A stretch of DNA of 64,000 nucleotides from RGIG3178 sp964533965 (GTDB lineage Bacteria > Bacillota > Clostridia > Christensenellales > QAND01): positions 1-64,000 of the forward strand of contig CAZHNN010000012.1 of the NCBI GenBank assembly GCA_964533965.1. The letters run 5' to 3'. This document shows, piece by piece, positions 33,609 through 42,400 of the stretch. Position 1 is the first letter of the stretch, and each line of letters begins with the position of its first letter. Both the position numbers and the translations under genes were made by a program. The notes under the pieces were generated by a model. It searched no databases. It saw only the letters and a list, made by a program, of their open reading frames with translations, and was not told the DNA's origin.

Positions 33609-34145
33609 ATGCACTATACATTCAAACGCAGTTTGTTTGGCTATAAGCGTGATCAGGTGGAGGCATGTATAGATGCGTTGGACAAGCAGCTCAAGCAGCA
33701 ACAGGAGGAATACGAGCAGCGCATCAAGCAGGTTGTGGAGGAAAATGTCCAGCTATCCGTGGAGCTGAAAGTGGCGCGCTCCGGCTATAAGGATTCGGCC
33801 GAATTGATGATGTCCGCCCAATCCCGCGTACGAGATCTGGAACGCTATTTGGAATTGGAACGGCAGCGGGTTTCAAAGCTGGAACAACAGCAGCTCAAGC
33901 TCAAGAAAACCCAGCCCGATACTGGTTCCACACTCATTCAGTCGTTGCAGGAGCGCATTGCGGCGCTCGAGGCTGCGCAGACCATTCTCGCGGAAGTGGA
34001 AAAGCGCGATGACGGAACGCTCTTTGAGGGAACATCCTATATCTTTCCCGAAGGCATCAATGCTGCGGACGAGAACAATGCCAACGCGCGCGGGCTGATG
34101 CAGCGCGTGTACCGCATGCGCTCTTTAGAGCAGGAATCACGGTAA
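33609..34145 (+). CDS. DivIVA-domain coiled-coil protein
   Basis: 178 residues, ATG 33609 after AAAGGAGGAGCACCC. The N-terminus (YTFKRSLFGYKRDQVEACIDAL) is the DivIVA/GpsB lipid-binding motif: F-x-x-x-x-x-G-Y-x-x-x-x-V. It is followed by a long coiled coil (about 25-130: KQLKQQQEEYEQRIKQVVEEN..., LERYLELERQRVSKLEQQQ). It should recognise curved membrane at poles or septa. It is shorter than true DivIVA and lacks GpsB's C-terminal pattern, so its partners are unknown. Confidence 0.82.
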   Translation: MHYTFKRSLFGYKRDQVEACIDALDKQLKQQQEEYEQRIKQVVEENVQLSVELKVARSGYKDSAELMMSAQSRVRDLERYLELERQRVSKLEQQQLKLKKTQPDTGSTLIQSLQERIAALEAAQTILAEVEKRDDGTLFEGTSYIFPEGINAADENNANARGLMQRVYRMRSLEQESR

Positions 34146-34167
34146 GCACAGCTAAAAAGCGGATAAA

Positions 34168-34200
34168 AGAAAAGGAGGGCATCGCCCTCCTTGGTTTTTT
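34168..34200. terminator. Bidirectional terminator
   Basis: AAGGAGGGC-ATC-GCCCTCCTT plus a T6 run; A-rich left flank. It ends both the DivIVA-domain gene and the convergent pyrE. Confidence 0.85.
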
Positions 34201-34203
34201 CTT

Positions 34204-34869
34204 TTAGCCCAGCACGCAATACTTATCCATATATTCGCGCATGAGCGGCAATACGTGCGCATATTCGGGCAATTTTCCAAGGAATTCGTAAATGTCCGTC
34301 ACGTTAACAATGGCATGGATAGTGATGCCGAATTGTTCCTTGACCTCCTGCACGGCGGTGTGCTTGCCGTCCGCGCCAACCTCGCACCGATTGACCGAGA
34401 TGAACATATCCGAAACCGTTACGTCGCCCTGCGCCTTTAAAATCGGAACCGTTTCACGCACGGCGGTACCTGCCGTTATAACGTCCTCGATGATGGCGAT
34501 GCGGTCCCCGTCCTTGGGAATATAGCCGACCAAGCTGCCGCCTTCACCGTGATCCTTGGCTTCCTTGCGGTTGAAGAAGAAGGGTTTATCCAGGTTGTGA
34601 TCCGTTGCCAGGCTCATGGCAGCTGCGGTGACCAGCGGGATGCCTTTGTATGCCGGGCCGAACATGGCATCGAAACCATCTCCAATGGAATCGACGATAC
34701 AGTTGGCATAGTATTTGCCCAGCGTCGCGATCTGCGAGCCCGTCTTATAGTTGCCTGTGTTGATGAAATAGGGTGACAGCCTGCCGCTCTTGGTCTTGAA
34801 TTCGCCAAAGCGCAGTACATCCGATTGCATCATAAATTCAATAAAGGCTTGTTTATCAAGATTTGGCAT
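34204..34869 (-). CDS. pyrE: Orotate phosphoribosyltransferase
   Basis: 221 residues from ATG 34869 (AGGAGGAACGATCC). Type I PRTase: KTKSGRLSPYFINTGNYKTG near the N-terminus (orotate/PRPP site), MFGPAYKGIPLVTAAAM, FFFNRKEAKDHGEGG, and the PRPP-binding motif IAIIEDVITAGTAVRET. It makes OMP from orotate and PRPP in pyrimidine synthesis. Unusually it stands alone, away from other pyr genes, with its own promoter (TTGCGC-17-TATAAT). Confidence 0.95.
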   Translation of the reverse strand: MPNLDKQAFIEFMMQSDVLRFGEFKTKSGRLSPYFINTGNYKTGSQIATLGKYYANCIVDSIGDGFDAMFGPAYKGIPLVTAAAMSLATDHNLDKPFFFNRKEAKDHGEGGSLVGYIPKDGDRIAIIEDVITAGTAVRETVPILKAQGDVTVSDMFISVNRCEVGADGKHTAVQEVKEQFGITIHAIVNVTDIYEFLGKLPEYAHVLPLMREYMDKYCVLG

Positions 34870-34912
34870 GGATCGTTCCTCCTGCAAAAACAATACGTTA
34901 TAAACCAAGAAT

Positions 34913-34941
34913 ATTATACGGGAGGGAAGGAATTTGCGCAA
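34913..34941 (-). promoter_or_regulatory. pyrE promoter
   Basis: Reading on the minus strand: TTGCGC (34941-34936), 17-nt spacer, TATAAT (34918-34913), about 45 nt before the pyrE start. Confidence 0.65.
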
Positions 34942-35025
34942 AGGTTTCTTCGTGAAGAAAGAAATGCCTTTCGCCCGTAGGTTATATGGGGAGGAGATTT
35001 TTGGAAAAATTCTCTGTTCGGGATG

Positions 35026-35053
35026 TTGCAAAAATGAAAAAGCGGAGTATAAT
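35026..35053 (+). promoter_or_regulatory. ctsR operon promoter
   Basis: TTGCAA (35026-35031), 16-nt spacer, TATAAT (35048-35053), directly followed by the CtsR box. Confidence 0.75.
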
Positions 35054-35062
35054 AGGATCAAA

Positions 35063-35079
35063 GGTCAAAGAAAGGCAAA
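35063..35079 (+). promoter_or_regulatory. CtsR operator
   Basis: GGTCAAA-GAA-AGGCAAA matches the CtsR heptad direct repeat (RGTCAAA-NAN-RGTCAAA) with one mismatch. It lies about 10 bp after the -10, where bound CtsR would block transcription. Confidence 0.85.
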
Positions 35080-35095
35080 GTAAGGGGTGAGCCCA

Positions 35096-35545
35096 ATGTC
35101 TGCATTGAGCGATACAATTGAAGCGTTCATTGTGGCAATGCTACAAGAAGAGGATATGGCGGAACTCAAGCGGAACCAATTGGCTGCAGAGTTTCAATGC
35201 GCTCCTTCCCAGATAAACTATGTGATCAGCACGCGCTTTACAAGCCAACGCGGCTATATCGTGGAGAGCAGGCGCGGCGGCGGCGGATATATCCGTATCA
35301 TACGAATGAATGACGGCAAGGAGTTCTTGTACGAAGCTGCGACGCATCCGCCCGTAAAGTTGAGCTTTGAAGAGGGAAGCGCTTATTTGATACGCATGGT
35401 GCAAGGTCAGGCTTTAACCCGCGAACATGCTGCATTGATGCAGTCGGCCATATCGGATGCCGTTTTGGAAAAGGTGGATCTGGCTGTACGCGATGTGACA
35501 AGAGCACGTATATTTCATGCGATGTTGCTGACCTTGGTTCGATAA
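35096..35545 (+). CDS. ctsR: Heat-shock repressor CtsR
   Basis: 149 residues from ATG 35096 (AAGGGGTGAGCCC). CtsR family: LSDTIEAFIVAMLQEED at the start, helix-turn-helix region with NQLAAEFQCAPSQINYVISTRFTSQRGYIVESRRGGGGYIRI (the glycine-rich wing that senses heat), and a C-terminal dimerisation part. It represses clp genes and its own operon through the box at 35063-35079, and is inactivated by heat and by the McsB system encoded next. Confidence 0.96.
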   Translation: MSALSDTIEAFIVAMLQEEDMAELKRNQLAAEFQCAPSQINYVISTRFTSQRGYIVESRRGGGGYIRIIRMNDGKEFLYEAATHPPVKLSFEEGSAYLIRMVQGQALTREHAALMQSAISDAVLEKVDLAVRDVTRARIFHAMLLTLVR

Positions 35546-35558
35546 AGGGGGGATCGGA

Positions 35559-36035
35559 ATGCTCTGTCAACGCTGCAACCAAAAAGAAGCAACCATTCAT
35601 ATTACCCAGATATCCAACGGCATGCTGCGTGAACTGCATCTGTGCAGCGAGTGCGCGGGCAGGCAATTCATGCCTGATATGCTCACTGGCAAGCAGCTGT
35701 TGGAGCAACTGATGCAGAACCAGCGGATGTTGGATATCCGATGCCCTGCATGCGGTACGACACTCTCGGATTTTCAGCACACGGGCTACATCGGATGCCC
35801 GCACTGCTACGAAGTCTTCCGGCAGCAAATGGAGCCGATGCTGCTGGCGGTGCACGGTGTTACACGGCACAGTAAGCAGTATGTGCATGCCGAAACAAAA
35901 AAAGAACAAGTTGAAGATCAAGGGATCCTGCAGCTGCGCGAAGAGCTCAATAGCGCTATCAGGGAAGAACGCTATGAGCAGGCGGCGGAACTGCGGGATA
36001 AACTTAAAATACTCGAGCGGGAGGGGTCACGATGA
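35559..36035 (+). CDS. mcsA: McsA, activator of McsB
   Basis: 158 residues, ATG 35559 after AAAGGGGGGAT. Four CxxC pairs in two zinc modules (MLCQRCNQKEA, LCSECAGRQF, IRCPACGTTLSDF, IGCPHCYEVF) and a C-terminal UVR domain (LREELNSAIREERYEQAAELRDKLKIL). It binds and activates the arginine kinase McsB and works with ClpC. It overlaps mcsB by 4 nt. Confidence 0.95.
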   Translation: MLCQRCNQKEATIHITQISNGMLRELHLCSECAGRQFMPDMLTGKQLLEQLMQNQRMLDIRCPACGTTLSDFQHTGYIGCPHCYEVFRQQMEPMLLAVHGVTRHSKQYVHAETKKEQVEDQGILQLREELNSAIREERYEQAAELRDKLKILEREGSR

Positions 36036-37021
36036 ACAGGGATATGACCAATGCAATCGTTGTGACCAGCAGGGTCAGGCTAGCGCGGAACCTGACAGAC
36101 TTTAAATTCCCGCATGTGATGAATGAGAAGGAACAAAAACAAGCGATGGATGAAATCATACAGACGGCAAAACCGACTGGACTCACCACGCTTTTGGCAA
36201 GCAACATGCAAGAGACCTATAAGCAGTGGCTGGTAGAGGAACACCTTGTCAGCCGGGACTGGGCAAACGCATCGTACGGAGCGGTTTTGCTGTCTAAAGA
36301 CAGGGATATCTCCGTCATGCTGATGGAGGAAGACCATTTGCGCCTGCAATGCCTGTTGGAGGGGTTGGCCCTTTCGGAAGCACACCGGCGCATAAAGGCG
36401 GTACACCAGGCACTTGCGAAGGAACTGGAGTTTGCGGCGACCGAGGAATTGGGGTATCTTACGGCATGTCCGAGCAATGTTGGCACCGGGCTTCGGGCAA
36501 GCGCGTTGATGCACCTGCCGGCGCTGGTGATAACCGGCCGCGCCAAAGCCGCCTTTAACGAACTTAAGGGAAAAGGCGTTGAGGTGCGCGGACTCTATGG
36601 TGAAGGAAGCGAGGCGACGGGACATCTGTTCCAGATCAGTAACCGCATTTCGCTGGGCATGGACGAAGAGGCAATCGTCGCCATGATGACGCAGCATATC
36701 CTTCGGATTTGCCAGGCTGAATCGCAGGCACGCGAAGCGCTTCTTGCCCAACACCGTCTGGAGATTGAAGATAGGGTAAACAGGGCGTATGGAATACTCA
36801 GGTATGCAAAAAAGCTTTCCCGGGATGAGGCCATGATGCATCTGAGCGATGTGATGATGGGCACGTCCATGGGTCTATTACAGGATATTCCGGCTAACCT
36901 GCCACAATTGATGTGCAGCATACAGCCGGGGCACCTGCAGTTCAGCCGCAGGGATTCGCTTCCGCAAGAGCAGCAAAGGGCAGAACTTTGCATGGCGGCT
37001 TTAGGAAATAACTCATTTTAA
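36032..37021 (+). CDS. mcsB: Protein-arginine kinase McsB
   Basis: 329 residues. Guanidino-kinase fold: VVTSRVRLARNLTDFKFP, YLTACPSNVGTGLRASALMHLPAL with the conserved catalytic-Cys region adapted in McsB, and GLYGEGSEATGHLFQISNRISLG. It phosphorylates arginines on damaged proteins, marking them for ClpCP, and on CtsR. Length is slightly below the Bacillus protein (363), with a shorter C-terminus. Confidence 0.95.
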   Translation: MNRDMTNAIVVTSRVRLARNLTDFKFPHVMNEKEQKQAMDEIIQTAKPTGLTTLLASNMQETYKQWLVEEHLVSRDWANASYGAVLLSKDRDISVMLMEEDHLRLQCLLEGLALSEAHRRIKAVHQALAKELEFAATEELGYLTACPSNVGTGLRASALMHLPALVITGRAKAAFNELKGKGVEVRGLYGEGSEATGHLFQISNRISLGMDEEAIVAMMTQHILRICQAESQAREALLAQHRLEIEDRVNRAYGILRYAKKLSRDEAMMHLSDVMMGTSMGLLQDIPANLPQLMCSIQPGHLQFSRRDSLPQEQQRAELCMAALGNNSF

Positions 37022-37051
37022 TAGATAGAATTTTGAACAGAGGTGACTGAT

Positions 37052-39466
37052 ATGGAATTTCAACGTTTTACCCAGGGGGCACAAAAGGCGTTGGAGCTGG
37101 CGCAGGAGAATGCCCAGCGGATGGGACATAACTATGTGGGTACCGAGCACTTGCTGCTCGGACTGGTACAGACCGAAGGCAGCGCCGCAAGTGCTCTTCA
37201 AAGCCAGGGCGTAACGCCGCAAAAGATCAGTGAGATGATCGAGCACATCATCGGAAGAGGCGGGGTGTCCGGCGACAGCTTTGATTTTTCGCCGCGCACC
37301 AAGCGCATCTTGCAGATAAGCGCCGCCATAGCCCGGCAGATGGGACATAGCTACATCGGCACGGAACACTTATTGCTGGCGCTGTTAAGCGAAGGCGATA
37401 CTGTGGCAAGCCGCATATTGCGCGAATGCCAGATCGATCCCAACCGGATCTTGCAGTCGCTGCAGGGTCAGGTTCAAAACGGTGCCACCGCACAGGCGGA
37501 AGCGCCTGGTGAGACCAAGACGCTGGACAGTTTCGGACGGGATCTGACGCAGATGGCAAAAGATGGGTTGCTCGACCCAGTTATTGGCCGCGAGCAGGAG
37601 ATTGAACGCGTGATCCAGGTGCTGTGCCGCCGCACGAAAAACAACCCTGTGCTTGTAGGCGAGCCGGGCGTGGGAAAGAGCGCGATCGCCGAGGAATTGG
37701 CGACGAGAGTGGCTTCGGGTAACATACCGGAGATTTTAAAGGATAAGCGCGTGATATCCCTGGATCTTGCATCCATGGTGGCGGGCACCAAATACCGCGG
37801 TGAATTCGAAGAGCGGCTTAAGGCCGTGTTGAGCGAGATCAAGGAAGCGAAGAACATCATTCTGTTCATCGATGAAGTGCATACTCTAATCGGCGCGGGC
37901 GCCGCGGAAGGATCCATCGACGCGGCCAACATACTAAAACCCGCGCTGGCACGCGGCGAGATACAGTGCATCAGCGCAACGACACTGGATGAATACAGAA
38001 AGCATATCGAGAAGGATGCGGCTCTGGAGCGTAGGTTCCAGCCGGTTATGGTGGGCGAACCTTCCGCAGAAGATACCCTTGCGATCCTGCGCGGACTTCG
38101 TGACCGTTATGAGGCGCACCACCGCGTAAAGATCAGCGACGAGGCATTAAAAGCCGCAGTGTACCTCTCCGACCGATACATCACCGACCGGTTCCTGCCC
38201 GATAAAGCCATCGACCTGATGGATGAAGCGGCAGCACGCGTACGCATCAAGGCATTCGTATCGCCGCCGGATCTCAAGGAATTGGAAAAGAAGCTCAGCT
38301 CCGTGCAAAAGGAAAAGGAAGAGGCTATCCAGAACCAGAACTTCGAGCGGGCCGCCGCGATGCGCGACGAGGAGCAGAAGCTAGGCCGTGAAATGGAGCA
38401 ACTGCGGCAGCAATACAGCCTGAGCAAGACTGAGAAGGAGTTGGTTGTGACCGAAGAGGACATCGCGAACATCCTCTCCAACTGGACCGGTATCCCGGCA
38501 AACAAGATGACCGAGGACGAGTCCGAGCGCTTGCTGCATTTGGAAGAAGTTCTGCACGAGCGTGTCATTGGACAGGAGGAAGCGGTGACGGCGGTGGCCA
38601 GAGCGATCCGCCGTGCGCGCGCCGGGCTGAAGGACCCCAACCGCCCCATTGGAAGCTTCCTGTTCCTGGGCCCCACAGGCGTTGGCAAGACCGAACTGAG
38701 CCGTGCTCTTGCGCAGGCGATGTTCGGGGACGAGAACGCCATGATACGGCTTGATATGAGCGAGTATATGGAGAAGCATACCGTTTCCCGCATGATCGGC
38801 TCGCCTCCGGGCTATGTCGGATACGATGAAGGCGGGCAGTTGACTGAAAAGGTGCGCCGCCGCCCCTACAGTGTGGTGTTGCTGGACGAAATCGAAAAAG
38901 CGCATCCGGACGTGTTCAACATACTGCTGCAGATCCTCGAAGACGGCAGGCTGACCGATGGGAAGGGGCGCACAGTGGATTTCCGCAATACGGTGGTCAT
39001 TATGACCAGCAACGTCGGCACCGGCGGCGTCATGCACAAGACGATGGGATTTGGCGCCACAAACAGCGCGAATTCGCTGGAGTACCAGATGCTCAAAGAA
39101 CGCACGCTGGAGTCGCTGAAGTCCACGTTCCGCCCGGAATTTTTGAACCGCGTGGATGAAACGGTTGTGTTCCACCCGCTCGAGCAGAACGATATCGAGC
39201 AGATAGCAATGCTGTTGCTAAAGAGCGTGAGCAAAAGGCTTCGCGAGCGCGATATCGACCTTAGCTTCACGGTTGCCGCAAGCTCACATCTTGCCAAGAT
39301 CGGCTTTGATCCCAACTATGGCGCAAGACCGCTGCGCAGGGCGATCCAGCAGCAGGTGGAGGATAACCTGAGCGAGGAAATATTGGCCGGACGTGTCAAG
39401 TTTGGCGACAAGGTGCTCGTGGATTACAAGAATGACAAGCTCACCTTTGAGACCGTCAAAGCGTGA
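37052..39466 (+). CDS. clpC: ClpC AAA+ chaperone
   Basis: 804 residues from ATG 37052 (AGAGGTGACTGAT). N-terminal Clp repeat domain (RFTQGAQKALELAQENAQRMGHNYVGTEHLLLGL), first AAA module (Walker A GEPGVGKSAIAE, Walker B ILFIDEVHTLIGAGAAEG), a UVR/M-domain coiled coil (LEKKLSSVQKEKEEAIQNQNFERAAAMRDEEQK), second AAA module (GPTGVGKTELSRALA, VVLLDEIEKAHPDVFN). It unfolds substrates for ClpP. Fourth gene of the CtsR-controlled operon, with a strong terminator right after. Confidence 0.96.
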   Translation: MEFQRFTQGAQKALELAQENAQRMGHNYVGTEHLLLGLVQTEGSAASALQSQGVTPQKISEMIEHIIGRGGVSGDSFDFSPRTKRILQISAAIARQMGHSYIGTEHLLLALLSEGDTVASRILRECQIDPNRILQSLQGQVQNGATAQAEAPGETKTLDSFGRDLTQMAKDGLLDPVIGREQEIERVIQVLCRRTKNNPVLVGEPGVGKSAIAEELATRVASGNIPEILKDKRVISLDLASMVAGTKYRGEFEERLKAVLSEIKEAKNIILFIDEVHTLIGAGAAEGSIDAANILKPALARGEIQCISATTLDEYRKHIEKDAALERRFQPVMVGEPSAEDTLAILRGLRDRYEAHHRVKISDEALKAAVYLSDRYITDRFLPDKAIDLMDEAAARVRIKAFVSPPDLKELEKKLSSVQKEKEEAIQNQNFERAAAMRDEEQKLGREMEQLRQQYSLSKTEKELVVTEEDIANILSNWTGIPANKMTEDESERLLHLEEVLHERVIGQEEAVTAVARAIRRARAGLKDPNRPIGSFLFLGPTGVGKTELSRALAQAMFGDENAMIRLDMSEYMEKHTVSRMIGSPPGYVGYDEGGQLTEKVRRRPYSVVLLDEIEKAHPDVFNILLQILEDGRLTDGKGRTVDFRNTVVIMTSNVGTGGVMHKTMGFGATNSANSLEYQMLKERTLESLKSTFRPEFLNRVDETVVFHPLEQNDIEQIAMLLLKSVSKRLRERDIDLSFTVAASSHLAKIGFDPNYGARPLRRAIQQQVEDNLSEEILAGRVKFGDKVLVDYKNDKLTFETVKA

Positions 39467-39470
39467 AGCG

Positions 39471-39514
39471 AAAAAAGCGGACGCAGGACCCAAAAGGTCT
39501 GCGTCCGCTTTTTG
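39471..39514. terminator. Terminator after clpC
   Basis: AAAAAAGCGGACGCAG...CTGCGTCCGCTTTTT, a stem of about 15 bp. Confidence 0.88.
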
Positions 39515-39592
39515 CACCAATGAAAAGGTTGAAAAATGAAGGGACGCTGGGATAATTTCCTTGTATAATAAGACAGTAAAGGAGTGGACGCT

Positions 39593-40105
39593 TTGAAAGA
39601 GAGCAACGAAACGACGACTTGCCTATACCGGTCAGATCGTGTGCGCAAGGATCATCCGCGCATTGCGTTCCGGGGCGCGCTGGATGAGCTGCATGCACAG
39701 AATATATGCTGCCAACTCGTACTTCGGCGGGAAGGCGAATTCGATGCAGAGCGCAAATTGGGGTATTTGCCTGTTGTCATCCGTGCGTTGATGTCCGCCG
39801 AGTATGACGGCCGGGCATTTGATCTTTCTGCATTCAACGACCTGGATTGGGAATCGCTGCATGAGATATCGCACCGGCCGAAACAGCACTTAGGCATCGA
39901 CCACCCGATTGTTCATGCGGAGTTTGGAGAAAGCGTTGCGGCTTTAAACCTGCTTCGGACTAAGGCGCGGGAATGCGAACGGCTTGCGGTCACGGCGTTC
40001 GATGCGCAGCGCGAAGATCTTGTGCATGCTCTCAACCGCATGTCAAGCGCAATCTATGTTCTTATATGCGAGATCTGTACGAAGAAGGAAGCGACATGCA
40101 GGTAG
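39593..40105 (+). CDS. EutT-type cobalamin adenosyltransferase domain, N-terminally short
   Basis: 170 residues from TTG 39593 (AAAGGAG 8 nt upstream). It matches the C-terminal two thirds of EutT: KDHPRIAFRGALDELHAQ, ISHRPKQHLGIDHP, EFGESVAALNLLRTKARECE, and REDLVHALNRMSSAIYVLICEI. The first 80 or so residues of EutT are missing. A CC pair (NICCQLV) is present but without the HX11CCX2C spacing of the EutT metal site. It would transfer adenosyl from ATP to cob(I)alamin if active. No ethanolamine genes are nearby; the 3' end overlaps the isomerase gene by 10 nt. It could be a repurposed binding domain. Confidence 0.65.
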   Translation: MKESNETTTCLYRSDRVRKDHPRIAFRGALDELHAQNICCQLVLRREGEFDAERKLGYLPVVIRALMSAEYDGRAFDLSAFNDLDWESLHEISHRPKQHLGIDHPIVHAEFGESVAALNLLRTKARECERLAVTAFDAQREDLVHALNRMSSAIYVLICEICTKKEATCR

Positions 40106-40908
40106 GCATTTCGACTGCAACTTTCTTTACCAAACTGCAGACAGAAGAGACATTATTGCACATAGCGGAACTTGGAGCAAGCAGCTATGAGGCATTCCTC
40201 AGCGGTTTTTTAGAATACGAGCGGGAGTTCATTGACGATCTTTACAAACGCCAGAGCTCTCTGGGGCTTCAATGCACCGCATTGCATACCCTTGGAAGCC
40301 AGTTCGAGCCGCAGTTGTTCTCCATCGCGCAAAGACAGCGGCAAGGTGCGGAATATGTTTTTCTAAAGACCCTGGAGGGCGCTGCCAGACTTCAGGCGCC
40401 GTTGTATGTGATGCATGGCCTGTTCCACCTTAAGCGAAGCGCGATGAATCCCAACTTCGAACGATGGGGCCAACGTCTTTCTGAGCTTTGCAGGATAGCT
40501 TCGTCCTTCGGCGTTCGGCTGACGCTGGAAAATGTACATTGGTGCATGTATGCAAGAAACGGGCTTGCTACGCTTCTAGAACCCTTCGTTTTGGACAGCG
40601 GCCTTGGGTATACGCTGGACGTCAAGCAGGCGATGCAATCCGGCGATTCCGTGGAATCCTATCTGCAGGACATGGGAGAGCGGCTGTGCAACGTACACCT
40701 GTGTGATGTGATCATGCGTGGTGACGAGATGGACACCTGTTTGCCCGGCCGGGGAAAGGTCGATTTTACGGCTTTGGCTGAAGCGATAAAAAGACAAAAC
40801 CCGAAAGCATCCGTCACGATGGAGGTCTATGCACCGGATTACCGCTCGATGGACGAGTTAAAACAATCGTATCAATGGCTCTGTGGAATCTTCGCAGAGA
40901 TTCAATAA
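40096..40908 (+). CDS. Sugar phosphate isomerase/epimerase-type TIM-barrel protein
   Basis: 270 residues, ATG 40096 inside the end of the previous gene. AP-endonuclease-family-2/xylose-isomerase-like barrel: GISTATFFTK at the start, LYVMHGLFHLKR, VRLTLENVHWCMYA (metal-binding Glu), GLGYTLDVKQAMQSG (Asp), NVHLCDVIMRGDEMDTCLPGRGKVDF (His and the D-x-H-L-P-x-G-x-G type loop), and VTMEVYAPDYRS (final Glu). Metal ligands appear intact. The substrate is a sugar, inositol or related polyol, not determinable here. pgi follows 14 nt later. Confidence 0.8.
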   Translation: MQVGISTATFFTKLQTEETLLHIAELGASSYEAFLSGFLEYEREFIDDLYKRQSSLGLQCTALHTLGSQFEPQLFSIAQRQRQGAEYVFLKTLEGAARLQAPLYVMHGLFHLKRSAMNPNFERWGQRLSELCRIASSFGVRLTLENVHWCMYARNGLATLLEPFVLDSGLGYTLDVKQAMQSGDSVESYLQDMGERLCNVHLCDVIMRGDEMDTCLPGRGKVDFTALAEAIKRQNPKASVTMEVYAPDYRSMDELKQSYQWLCGIFAEIQ

Positions 40909-40921
40909 GGAGAAGGCGACC

Positions 40922-42319
40922 ATGAAGGAAGAAATGATGCGCATTTCGCTGGACATCAGCGGAATGATGAAGGACACTGCAGGCGATTTCGGATTTACCG
41001 CAGCGGATCTGGAAGACGGCTGCTTTGAAACGGCGGCTAAGCGCATGCGCAATAAGCGCAGCGAGATGGCATTCCGTGATCTGCCTTTCAACCAGGGCGA
41101 GATCGTGGAGCAGATATTAACGGAAGCAAAGCGCGTTCGGGAAAAATTCGATACCTTTGTCGTTTTGGGTATCGGCGGAAGTGCTTTGGGCCCCATGGCG
41201 GTGCAGCAGGCGCTCAACCACCTGAGGTACAACGAGCTTCCTGCACAAAAGCGCGGCGTCCCGCGCCTGTATGTGGAGGACAACGTCGATCCCGTAAGGA
41301 TGAGCTCGCTTCTGGATGTCATCGACCTGGAACGCACCTGCTTTAACGTCATCAGCAAAAGCGGCAAGACCAGCGAGACGATGGCGCAGCTGTTGATCGT
41401 GACCGATCTTTTGCAAAAGCGCGGATTGCCTTTAAAAGAGCATATCATCGCGACAACAGACAAGTCAGACGGGCTTCTGATCAAGATAGCAAAGCAATAT
41501 GAGATGCCGACTTTCTATATCCCGGACGGTGTTGGCGGCAGATTTACCGAGCTGACACCCGTAGGGCTGTTGGCTGCGGCGGTCTGTGGCATCGATATCA
41601 AGCAGCTGCTCGCGGGCGCCGCGTTCATGGAGAGCAGGCTCCAAAGCGACAAGCCGATGGAGAACATCGCGTATCTCGACGGAGCGCTTCAATACCTGTG
41701 CATGCGCCGCGGCATCAACATCTCGGTATTCATGCCGTATTCCGATTCCTTAAAGCTCATGGCAGACTGGTACGCGCAGCTTTGGGCGGAATCGCTGGGC
41801 AAGCAATACGATCTTGACGGGAAAACAGTCAACGTCGGACAAACACCCGTTAAAACCCTGGGCGTCACCGACCAGCACTCGCAGAACCAGCTTTATATGG
41901 AAGGACCATATGATAAGGTAATCACGTTCTTGTGCGTGGAGGACTACGGAGTGGATGTCATGATCGCGCATGGGTATGAAGAGATCCCGGATGTGGCGTT
42001 CCTAGGCGGGCACAGCATGCAGGAGCTGATCCAGGCGGAGCAGTACGCCACAAGCTATGCGCTCACACGGATGAAGCGGCTGCACAAGAGCATTATATTG
42101 CCAAAGATCAACGCGTTCACCATTGGCCAGCTGCTGTATATGCTCGAAATGGAGACGGCTTTTGTGGGCGAATTGCTCAACATCAACGCGTTTGACCAGC
42201 CGGGTGTCGAAGAGGGCAAGAACGGCACCTATGCATTGTTTGGCAAGAAGGGCTTTGAGAAGAAGCGCGAAGAGATGGAGAGAGCAAGACAACAGGGAAG
42301 CGCTTACCGGATATATTAA
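40922..42319 (+). CDS. pgi: Glucose-6-phosphate isomerase
   Basis: 465 residues from ATG 40922 (AAGGAGAAGGCGACC). PGI/SIS fold: VVLGIGGSALGPMAVQQAL, NVISKSGKTSETMAQLLI, PDGVGGRFTELTPVGLLAAAV (PGI signature 1 type GRFTELT), the catalytic Glu in the QHSQNQLYMEGP region, HSMQELIQAEQYATSYAL, and KINAFTIGQLLYMLEMETAFVGELLNINAFDQPGVE (signature 2 with catalytic Lys/His region). It interconverts glucose-6-P and fructose-6-P. It is last in the small cluster with the TIM-barrel isomerase. Confidence 0.95.
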   Translation: MKEEMMRISLDISGMMKDTAGDFGFTAADLEDGCFETAAKRMRNKRSEMAFRDLPFNQGEIVEQILTEAKRVREKFDTFVVLGIGGSALGPMAVQQALNHLRYNELPAQKRGVPRLYVEDNVDPVRMSSLLDVIDLERTCFNVISKSGKTSETMAQLLIVTDLLQKRGLPLKEHIIATTDKSDGLLIKIAKQYEMPTFYIPDGVGGRFTELTPVGLLAAAVCGIDIKQLLAGAAFMESRLQSDKPMENIAYLDGALQYLCMRRGINISVFMPYSDSLKLMADWYAQLWAESLGKQYDLDGKTVNVGQTPVKTLGVTDQHSQNQLYMEGPYDKVITFLCVEDYGVDVMIAHGYEEIPDVAFLGGHSMQELIQAEQYATSYALTRMKRLHKSIILPKINAFTIGQLLYMLEMETAFVGELLNINAFDQPGVEEGKNGTYALFGKKGFEKKREEMERARQQGSAYRIY

Positions 42320-42340
42320 GAAGAACGGAACGATACGAGC

Positions 42341-42372
42341 AAAGAAAAACGGGGAGGCGGAATCGCCTCCCC
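42341..42372 (-). terminator. Terminator for the dCMP deaminase gene
   Basis: GGGGAGGCG-GAAT-CGCCTCCCC with an A-rich left flank, so the U tract forms on the minus strand. On the plus strand no T run follows, and pgi may read through. Confidence 0.65.
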
Positions 42373-42400
42373 GGTGCGTTTAGATGATTGGTGCACCTAT

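Noticed and set aside
34870..35061. Longer PyrE with about 64 extra N-terminal residues
   Set aside because: The extension covers the promoter (TTGCGC-17-TATAAT) and has no ribosome binding site. ATG 34869 has AGGAGG and gives the family start.
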